The translations under genes and the position numbers were made by a program. This document shows positions 55,641 through 64,000 of a stretch of DNA of 64,000 nucleotides, in pieces. The notes beneath the pieces are model-generated. The model saw only the letters and a program-made list of their open reading frames with translations. It had not been told where the DNA came from and ran no database searches. Source of the DNA: Clarkia xantiana subsp. parviflora (taxonomy: Eukaryota; Streptophyta; Magnoliopsida; Myrtales; Onagraceae); NCBI GenBank assembly GCA_036873135.1, contig JAPTYO010000001.1:25349774-25413773 (forward strand), in the 5' to 3' direction. Every line of letters begins with the position of its first letter. Position 1 is the stretch's first letter.

Positions 55641-57598
55641 GCCTTCTTTCAGGACTCACCTTATCCTTATGCTCATGTGGTTAGCAGGTAAATCAACTAT
55701 TGACTTTAATGGCTTTCATTCAGGCGATCTCTCTCATTTATTATTTTCTTCCATTTCTCTACTTGAGGTATTTCCAATGCATGTCGACTGTCGATAGAGT
55801 GAGGTTATCACTCTTCCAGATGAGATACTTCTTTGGAGAAGCTCGATGCCTTTGACTTTCGTTTAGGCATAATTATCCCGTCTTTGAGTCTTAATGTCTC
55901 TCCCACTCGGAATAATGCCTCTTATCAGAGCATTTCTTCCAATTAGGATCAATTCTCCCACTCGAGATGATGCTTCTCATCGGAGCATCACTTCTATTGG
56001 GTACAAGAGGAGTGCTTTAACCATAACCGACAACTTTCCTTGTACGACTTCTTGATCTCAGAATTTTACTTCCAAGATGAATTCCTTGATCACTAGGATC
56101 TGGAACCAAGTTTGTCGGATCACTCCCACTGGGAACAATGGGTAGTAGAGGTAGTTGTGGCATCCTCGGTTTAGCATTACGATAATCAGGTTCTACTTGA
56201 TTCGTCCAAACAGCAACAGTGATTACTTGTGGTGGGTGTTTAGACCTCCCACTGGATTTATTATGAAAATGTTCCCATTATCATTTACCATGTCATTCAC
56301 TTGAGTTGCTGGTTCAAATCTCTCCCACTCGAATTAAGTGGAACCTGATGTCATTAATATCCTCTTCTGTCTGATCAAGACTCGTTATTCAGAACTGTCA
56401 ATGCATCGGAAAATTCGTTCTCGAGTATGTAATGTCATATGTTAGACCACGATACCATGACTTTAAGCTGTAAACATGTATTTTCAAAGAGTAGTAACAT
56501 ACTCTTGTCCTAAATACGTGTTTAATGCGCAAATTAATGTCGCATGTTGATATGAGTAGCTCATTATCATTCTTCAGCTTTTATGGCAGCATGTCTAACC
56601 GATTAGAATGGAACATAGTTTTACATTATTGTGAATCATTTTCTCATCGTCCCATAGGGAACGAGGGACGAAATGATTACAACATTTATGTTTAAAAAGT
56701 ATGCTTATAGAAGTATGTCATTTGATTTGAATGCTTAGCCTGACTTATCGTTCAAAGCGTACGGAAGGAAAAACGTTTAACCGACTTAATCCTTCTTCGT
56801 TTGCTAACTTATTTCAGAGATTTTATCCCATCTCCGAACTAAGCATTTCAGGTTTTCACCTTATGCGTCAGTTGATACTTTAACAAGGTCGTAGTAGCTT
56901 TCGAAGCCTACTTCCTACCGATGTAAATGTTATCAATAAGTTATTTCCAAAGGAATGCAAATGAAAATTCAGCACATCATTATTTTAAACACTTCTGTAT
57001 TAAACTCATACTTTGAAACGATGTGTTCCTCTTTCGAGGTCCACTTGCGCGAGGCGCAATTTACCCTAGTTTAACCTTCGGTCAAATCGTTTCATGTCTC
57101 AATTTAATACAATTTAATCCAATCGGTTTCGCACATGATTATCATTACAGTTTATTTCATTCAATGGACTAATAATAATAAAGAGAGAGTTTTAATCGGT
57201 TAATTCTTAGAGCGACGCAATCAATGGATTTAATGGCATGATCTAGTCCAAAGACTTAGATGTAGGAGGAAATGTATGGATTTGCTTGATTCTGTCATTT
57301 ATGATGTCAAATTCATTTTGGTTATTTACTTATTTCGAATCGATCCCGTTTTTAACCGAGTCGATTAATCTTGATAAGCAGAACACTTTTCGAATCGAAA
57401 GGTAACTACTTTATTCAATGAAACTGAAACAACGTATTCCAAATTCATAAATTAAACAAATAGAAAAAAACCAAAATTGAACAATATTGGGGTCTCAGAT
57501 CTCAAACTCGAAGCAGTCATGAAGAAGCTTCATGGACTAGATGTCTTAACCGAAATGTACCAAAAAGGTACTGATAACATGGTGAGTAAAGCACTGGG
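55641..57598 (-). other. Element E hinge and non-coding spacer
   Basis: The hinge lies around 56290-55980 on the minus strand (IFIINPVGGLNTPP-like, then LPIVPSGSDPTNLVPDPSDQ). From about 56291 to 57598 the spacer corresponds to those of C, D and H, with stops in all frames. No protease or integrase motif is found. Confidence 0.65.
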
Positions 57599-58137
57599 TC
57601 ATCGTTTAGACTTCTTTTTTCTGGGGGTTGCCAAGCATTTTAGCATACCGATGAATCTTTCATCGAATGCCTCGGGCTCCTTTGGAAAATTTCCTTCTTT
57701 CTCATCTGCTTCGTATAGGTCTATCGTCGTCTTGATCGATTTGATCAAACGCGTTAGGCCTTTCTCGTTAACAAACCATGAAAGAGGAAACATTCTCATT
57801 ACATTCTAAGCCCGAGTCCATACGTCCAACTCATCAGCGGGATCATGATAGGCTATTATGTCGTCATCACTGCATAGAATACTGAAGTATTCTGCCATTA
57901 AGGAGTTGAGAGCTGCGATAGGATCAACTCTCGTGCATTACGATCCTTCCTCAACATTTTCTTGTTGTTGCTTTCATGTGGGTTTTTGTATTCGTCCAAG
58001 CTCAGCCTATCCGCCGACGGATTGACCTGATCGTCAAGATCCGCAGCGATCAGAAGATCCATAACATTATATCTCCATGCATCGTAATCCATGCCGTCCA
58101 GATTGCGTGGTTCGTAGAACTGTACCGGGTCAGCCAT
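57599..58137 (-). pseudogene. Element E gag
   Basis: ATG 58137 opens MADPVQFYEPRNLDGMDYDA, then WRYNVMDLLIAADLDDQVNP and KDRNARELILSQL, the clearest Gag N-terminus of the family. It ends at a stop near 57898. The C-terminal part is in another frame (57799-57599): PLSWFVNEKGLTRLIKSIKT, EAFDERFIGMLKCLATP, then a basic end KKKSKR and a stop. No zinc knuckle. Full-length gag would be only about 180 codons plus losses. Confidence 0.82.
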
Positions 58138-59644
58138 GAAAACTAACACATTGATGGTTATGCAAAATTAGGTAGACAATAAAATTTTGAGAAAGAATTG
58201 CATACATCAGATATCTATTAAGATTGAATCTGAAAAATAAAGATTCCTAAGTCATCTAAACCAACCGACCACCAGTAAACCAATGGAAGATGGCTGTGAA
58301 AGATTTTACATTATCGTCGTTTTCAATCCAATAGATCAGTCTCTTAAAACGGTTTTAATCGCAAATTACCGGAACGGGAATTTTAAAACAAGCATACCTG
58401 ATCTTAGCTTTCCCAAGGCCCTTTGGATTTTGGAAAATATTCTGATGAATTTACTCATGCATATATAATTCTACTAACCATGTAAATTATCATACGCAAG
58501 TAACATTCATCAAACAAATCACACTCATGCTTACGCGTCATGCGTCTAATGTTCTGAGGAACTCATGCTTGCATAGATAATTCTACTTACAAGTAAATTA
58601 TCAAATGCAACTACATCCTCAACATTCTAGCATACATGTCAAACATGAAAATTCCACAACAATCATACATATTTGGCGACTGGTTTTCGGTTTTAAAATA
58701 ATTTTAAACATTAGGGGCTGATTTGCAATTCATGCTTATATTCAATTACGCAAAATTCTAAACTTAAATACTAGGCATTTACAACCATCACGTCATGTCT
58801 ATCCTAGTGAGCGTTCCATATATTTAACCAGGGCTCCGCCCACAACATGCAATGTCCAGCTATCTTAACTATGTCAAGACAACATTTCTAATCATGCATT
58901 AATATATAATGAATAATAAACAATTGCAATTCAGCACTCTAATTAATCCAGTCCCAAAAACATGTATCTCCGAGATCCATACCCATAATCGAAACAAGGC
59001 ATAAAGGTTAGCAACTGTGTAGTCCATTTAGAGGTTCAAAAAACATTTGGATTTTAAAACTTGACCACCCTATTTTATTTAATTGACTTGAATTCGGTTT
59101 TAAAAAGAATTTATGTTCAGTCAATTTCGGTTCGGTTTGGTCCGGTTCGGTCCGGTTCAGAAAATCTCGTTTGGTCCGGTTTGGTCCGGTTCAGAAAATC
59201 TGGTTTGGCCCGGTTCGGCAAATCCGGTTTGGTTCGGTCCGGTAAATCAGGTTCAGTTCGGTCTGGTTTTAAATTTTAAAATCTGGTTCGGTCCGAACCG
59301 GTCCAATAAAATAGGGTTTGGTTCAGTTCAACACACATAACCGGTTCGGTTAGATCCACTTAATTACCCCGGTTCGACCCGAACCGATTGATAAAACCCA
59401 GTTCGATTTAAATCATTCCCGGTTTGACATATTAAACCGGCCCAATAATTAAAATTTCAAAGGTTGGGCCGAAATGTTTACTTGTGGCCCAAGTATAGTT
59501 TTAAAGTCCAAAAATATTTAACTTAGCCACCAAGTAACATTAATTATTTAAAAATAATTTTCAATATATATAAATTTCTGCCAAATCAAGACATATATAT
59601 ATATATATTTATTGCCAAGATTCTATCTTTAAGATTAAATCAAT

Positions 59645-59695
<51 letters not shown>

Positions 59696-60251
59696 CAATA
59701 TCTTATACAGGGTAACAAATATACTAACAATATATTTTCTCAATCTTTTAGGCAATAAAATCTATCACTAATATCTTTAACCCTATTAAATATTTAGATA
59801 TATTGAATTGATAGTGATATATATTTCTATATATTTATGTGAATCTATCCTTATGTTTCTAATTATAGATACATTGTTACCTAGATTAAAAATTAAAATA
59901 TGGTAAACAATACAAAATTAATTTCGTCCGAATTTTACTTTCTTGGTGCCTAAGAAATTAAAAAGTTTACCTTGCAATTCCTTAGGGTTAGCCAAAATTA
60001 ACACATAATTAGAAACAAGTTGTCAAGTTTCAAGATAAAATTTTAATAAGATCTACAATCGAATGTTCGATTTTGATTAATATTTTACACTTTTCTTGAA
60101 GATCATGAATATCAAATTTACCAAGAACATCATGAAAATTTCGGTTTTACCAACAACAACAAAAAAATTTAAAATTTTCCATTTAAAATTTTTGGTTTTT
60201 GTTTAAATTTTCAAGAACAACAACTTATCAAAATCATGAACTCCTAACCTC
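58138..60251 (-). other. Element E leader (about 2.1 kb)
   Basis: The conserved hairpin block near gag (58403-58417, one mismatch; AAATT...AATTT at 58363-58383) is followed outward by a GGTCCGGTTCGGTCCGG-rich tract (about 59090-59440) and a (TA)n run (59650-59693). The open frames 59061-59340 arise from the CCGGTT tract and are not genes. Confidence 0.73.
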
Positions 60252-60263
60252 GCTCTGATACCA
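60252..60263 (-). other. Element E primer binding site
   Basis: TGGTATCAGAGC on the minus strand, one base inside the LTR. Confidence 0.92.
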
Positions 60264-60264
60264 C

Positions 60265-60859
60265 TGTTAGATTACGGGAAGTAATCACTACGGATACTTA
60301 AACAAGGTACATGCTAGTAATTGGAATTAACCAGCGGAAGTTTCACACATACCTTTAAGATGATCCGTAGACCCAAGATCTTATCAGGAGGGAGTTCACG
60401 ATCCTCCGGTCGGGACCCATAGAGGTTCTTGTTAGAGAAGCCATACGTGGTGCAAGCTCCACAGCAAAGTCTCTGGTCGATTCTTGGCGCGGGGACAGAT
60501 CTCTGGAGAGTTTGCTCGAAGGAAATTTGGCACACCATTGGTGAGGGATATGGTTCGGCCGAACTAGGGTTTATGGGGTGAGGGTTGTTCTCTCTAAAAC
60601 ACTCTAATGAGGGAATTGTGATTAACCCTAAAAATCCCCTAACACCTCTTATTTATAGGAGGAGTAAAGTGGACAAAATTCCACTTTACCTCACCTAGGG
60701 TTTCGGCTTATGTATTTGGGGAGGCCAATTTTGGGCCTCCCATGTCAATTGGGAATTGGGTCTAGCCCAATTACCCTAATGTGACATTTACCCAAGTTCA
60801 TTAGGTAAACTATCCATATTATGACTACCAATTACGGCGCCCATAACCATATGCTTACA
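60265..60859 (-). repeat. Element E 5' LTR (595 bp)
   Basis: Minus-strand TGTAAGCATATGGTTATGGG to CCCGTAATCTAACA. TATAAATA lies at 60657-60650, the inverted repeat GTAAAGTGGA...TCCACTTTAC at 60664-60689 and TTCGGCCGAA at 60554-60563. Confidence 0.93.
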
Positions 60860-61394
60860 ATTAGGTACATGTCACATTAGGGTTATTGGGCTAGACCCAA
60901 ATCCCAATTGACATGGGAGGCCCAAAATCGGGCCTCCCTATGCATAGTGGCCGGCCGAATTATGGAGTGGGAAAAGTGGACTTTTGTCCACTTTGTCCTC
61001 CTATAAATACATGGTGTTAGGGGATTTTTAGGGTTAATCACTATCACCTCATTAGAGTGTTTTGGAGAGAAAAACCCTCCACCCCACACATAGGTGTTTC
61101 AGCCGAACCACTCCCACCAAAGGGTGTGCCAATTTGCTTTCTAGCAAACACTCTAGAGATCTGTCCCCTTGTCAAGAATCGATCAGAGGCTTTGCTGTGG
61201 AGAACGAACCGCGTAGAACTTCCTTAACCAGAACCTCTACGGGTGCCGACGGGAGGATTGTGAACTCCCTGCAGGAAGGATCTTGGGACTACAGACATTG
61301 TTTGAGGTATGTGCAAATCTTCCGCTGCGTAATTTCGATTACTAGCATGCACTACGATTTAATGTCCGTAGTGATCACTCCCCGTAATCTAACA
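60860..61394 (+). repeat. Element C 3' LTR, remaining part
   Basis: Resumes at ATTAGGTACATGTCACATTA, which matches base 42 onward of the 5' LTR region at 5310, and ends CCCGTAATCTAACA. The first five bases duplicate the E target. It contains AAAGTGGAC-TTTT-GTCCACTTT (60973-60994) just upstream of CTATAAATAC. It is followed by the right TSD of C, aacct (61395-61399). Confidence 0.92.
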
Positions 61395-61820
61395 AACCTT
61401 TCATCGTGAAGGTTTCGAGCGGCTTTTACACCATCATTCATGGAAAGAGAGAAGACCATCACATTCAACCAAAACATTTCTACCTTTAGCATCATTGCTT
61501 CCGCCAAGGCGAATGTAAATGGATACCAAGTTGTAATATTCTCTGGTTGCAATTGAAGTCTTCTTCAACCCCTTTATCCAGAGTTGACCGTATCACCATA
61601 TACGCGTTCAGATCATCAAAGAACCTACTCCCATTCTTGGGGAAACTAACTATCACATTCACCTCTCACTGTCAAAATTATACAGACTACAATATTCATA
61701 TGTAGTTGTCATCTACGCTTTTTGGAATCGTAGCAGAGAGTTCAACACATACTCCTTTTATTCATCATAATCCAGATCATCAAGATTGCGAGGAATATCG
61801 AAACGCACTCATCCAGTCAA
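61395..61820 (-). pseudogene. Element B gag remnant
   Basis: On the minus strand the region near 61800-61760 is homologous to the gag start of D (CGCAATCTTGATGATCTGGA, the NLDG motif). The stretch to 61395 matches D at 24440-24700. Stops and shifts are frequent. It was cut by insertion of C at the aacct target. Confidence 0.7.
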
Positions 61821-63248
61821 TTTATACGAACACATTGATAATCATGCATAATCAGGGAGAAAATAATATTTTGAGAAAGAATTGCATACATCGGATATCT
61901 ATCATACGACAAATAATGATTCATCAGCCATCTAAACCAACAGACCGCTAGTAAACCGAGGGAAGGGGTTCCTGAAAGAGTTCACATTACCGTCGTCTTC
62001 AATCCAATAGATCAGTCTCTTAAAAACGGTTTTATTCGCAAATTACCGGAACGGGAACTTAGAAATAAGCATAACCGATCTCTGCTTTCTCAAGGCCCTT
62101 TTGTATTTAAAAAATGTTCCGATGAACTCACGCATGCCTATATAATTCTACTTTACAAGTAAATTATCATAGCAAGCCAATATTCATCAACCAAACCATA
62201 CATCATGCATACGCGTCATGCGTTTAATGTTCCTAGGAACTCATGCTACCATATGCATAATTCTACTTTCTAAGTAAACTATCACATGCAGCTACATCCT
62301 CAACATTCAGGCATACGTGTCATACATGAAAACTTCCACATCAATCATGCATATTTGGCGACTGGCTTTTGTTTTTAAAAAATTTAAAATATTAGGGGCT
62401 GACTTGCAATTCATGCTTACAATTAATCATGCCTGTTTCTAGACATGAATCCTAGGCAATCACAACCATCACAACATGTTTGTCCTAATGCGCAAACCAT
62501 ATATTTAACCAGGGCTCCGCCCCCAACATCCAACTAGCTTGACGTAGTCAAGACAGCAGTTCTAATAAATATATGTGACGAAAAGTAAACAATTGCATTT
62601 CACCCCTCTAATTAATCCAGTCCCTAAATCATGCATTTCCGAGATTCATCCTCATATTCGAAACTAGGCATTAAGGTTTAATCAAAAACATGAAAGTTTT
62701 AAACCTTCGAGTACTATGTAGACTAATTAAAGTTAAAAAAAAAAAAAATTGGATTTTAAAACTTGACCATCCTATTTTATTAATTGACTTGAATTCGATT
62801 TCGAAAAATTTAGTTCAGTTCAGTCAATTACGGTCCGATTCGGTTCGGTCAAGTAAATCCGGTTCGGATCGGTCCGCTTTAATTTTTTAAGTCTGGTTCG
62901 GTCCGAACCGGTCCAATAAAATAGGGTTCGGTTCAACACACGAAACCAGTTCGGTTAGGTTCACTTAGTTACCCCGGTTCGATCCAACCCGGCTAGGTCG
63001 AACCAATTAAGAAAATTCGGTTTGGTTTTATTCCTATCTAGTTTAGCAAACTGGACCGGCCCATTAATCACTTAGGGTTGGGCCGAAGTAATCTTGTGTA
63101 TTAAGTAGGGTTTTAAAGTCCACTAAAAACTTAACTTAGCCTCCAAGAATTAGCCTCCAACAATTATTAACTATATAAAATAATTTCCAATATTGTATAT
63201 ATATATATATTGTCAAGATTCTATCTATAAGATGTAAATCAATCAACA

Positions 63249-63280
<32 letters not shown>

Positions 63281-63887
63281 TTAAATTTCGGTCCAACTAT
63301 ATACACAGGTATATTTATTTATAGTCAATATCTTTAATAAGGAAATAAATATACTGACAATATATTTTCTCAATCTTTTAGGTAACTAAATCTATCAATA
63401 ATATCTCAATCCCTATAAATTAGCTAGATATATTGATAGTTATATATATTTTCATATATTTAATGTGAACTTATCCTTATGTTTCCAATTATAGATATAT
63501 TGTTACATTTAATAAAAATTAAAATATGGTAAACAATAACCCTATAGTTTCGGCCGAAATACACATTACTCGGGGCCTCAGAAATTAAAAAAAAAAATCA
63601 CCTTGTAATTCCTATAGGGTTCGGCCGAAAACACCAAATTGGAAACAAACGGTGAAATTTCAAGATCAAATTTTAATAAGATCTACAATCCAATGTTTAA
63701 TTTTGATAAATGTCTCATTTTTCTTGAAGATCAAGAACATCAAATTTTATAAGAACATCAAGAAAAAATTTGGCACATCCACTTAAAAATTTTGAAAATT
63801 TTAAAAGTCGCAATTTTAAAATTTTTGGCCATAAATTTTAAATTCTCAAGAACATCAATTTATCAAAATCAAGAATTTCTAACACAG

Positions 63888-63899
63888 GCTCTGATACCA
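63888..63899 (-). other. Element B primer binding site
   Basis: TGGTATCAGAGC on the minus strand, one base inside the LTR that starts at 63901. Confidence 0.9.
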
Positions 63900-63900
63900 C

Positions 63901-64000
63901 TGTTGGATTACGGGGCAGATTACTACGGAAACATAAACAAGGTACGTGCTTGTAATCAGAATTACGCAGCAGAAGATATGCACACACCTTAAACCCTTAC
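63901..64000 (-). repeat. Element B 5' LTR (first 100 bp inside the window)
   Basis: TGTTGGATTACGGGGCAGATT on the plus strand, the terminal end of a family LTR next to the primer site. It is diverged from both the C/E and the D/H subtypes. Truncated by the window. Confidence 0.85.

Larger units (their letters stand above)
32667..60859 (-). mobile_element. Element E: Copia-family LTR element, minus strand, inserted in the 3' LTR of C
   Basis: 3' LTR 32667-33263 and 5' LTR 60265-60859. The flanks are gttag (32662-32666) and attag (60860-60864), a 5-bp TSD with one later change; the 5' LTR of C reads aattagg at this point. Without H the element is 8327 bp. It has the family plan, with the best preserved gag N-terminus and YVDD in RT, and no protease or integrase. 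H interrupts the RT to RNase H junction. Confidence 0.92.
5246..61394 (+). mobile_element. Element C: Copia-family LTR element, plus strand, carrying all inner insertions
   Basis: The 5' LTR (5246-5829) and the split 3' LTR (32594-32666 plus 60865-61394) are flanked by a perfect 5-bp TSD, aacct, at 5241-5245 and 61395-61399. With D and E and their duplicated target bases removed, the element is 8297 bp. It has the family plan: leader, small gag, a 1.5-kb non-coding spacer, hinge, RT and RNase H, without protease or integrase. D interrupts gag and E interrupts the 3' LTR. RT carries YVDN instead of YVDD. Confidence 0.93.
61395..64000 (-). mobile_element. Element B: outermost Copia-family element, minus strand, 5' part
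   Basis: On the minus strand from the right edge: LTR (64000+ to 63901), primer site, leader with (TA)n (63196-63210, 63249-63280) and CCGGTT tract (62810-63060), degenerate hairpin block (about 62040-62100) and a gag remnant (about 61820-61395). It continues at 5245-4665 beyond element C. The LTR extends past base 64000. Confidence 0.88.

Noticed and set aside
59061..59340. ORFs with repeated RFGPVRSGSENLVW-like peptides
   Set aside because: Translation of the CCGGTT leader tract; different in every copy.

Overview
This is nuclear DNA of a seed plant from a repeat-dense region. I find no host gene, no rRNA or tRNA gene and no prokaryotic feature. Essentially every base belongs to LTR retrotransposons: Ty1/Copia and Ty3/Gypsy pol motifs, tRNA-iMet-type primer sites, TG...CA long terminal repeats and 5-bp target-site duplications (TSDs). 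The species cannot be named from the sequence.

Layout. The window is a nest of insertions five levels deep, reconstructed from matching LTR ends and TSDs. Element B (Copia, minus; pieces 4665-5245 and 61395-64000+) is the outermost. It was hit by A (Copia, Ale-like, minus, 1-4664) and by C (Copia, plus, 5246-61394, TSD aacct). C contains D (Copia, minus, 7989-27637, TSD tatgt) and E (Copia, minus, 32667-60859, TSD gttag/attag). D contains F (Gypsy/Tat, plus, 11992-23175, TSD atagt). E contains H (Copia, plus, 35047-54907, TSD caccc). H contains G (Gypsy/Tat, minus, 41617-53070, TSD atgtg). With inserts and one TSD copy subtracted, C, D, E and H are 8297, 8460, 8327 and 8402 bp, a strong internal check.

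B, C, D, E and H are one Copia family. Each has 0.56-0.60 kb LTRs, a leader of about 2 kb with (TA)n and CCGGTT-rich tracts, a small gag without a zinc knuckle, a spacer of about 1.5 kb where protease and integrase should be, then hinge, RT and RNase H, and about 1.1 kb of 3' noncoding DNA. No readable copy has a recognisable protease or integrase, so the family looks non-autonomous. Its LTRs carry three stacked inverted repeats just upstream of the TATA box.

F and G are Tat-clade Gypsy elements with a shared plan: gag-protease (plus pol in G), a tandem-repeat block, then a multi-exon gene on the opposite strand ending tail-to-tail with pol and starting beside the 3' LTR. The antisense gene of G has its own TATA box, GT-AG introns, an N-terminal region like plant 'putative gypsy type transposon' proteins and a C-terminal coiled coil. 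F has lost RT, RNase H and integrase. It carries a second gag-like segment with a second zinc knuckle fused behind its protease, and ends in two tandem LTRs separated by 3 bp.

All retroelement pol genes in the window are interrupted by stops or frameshifts. The antisense gene of G is the least damaged coding unit.
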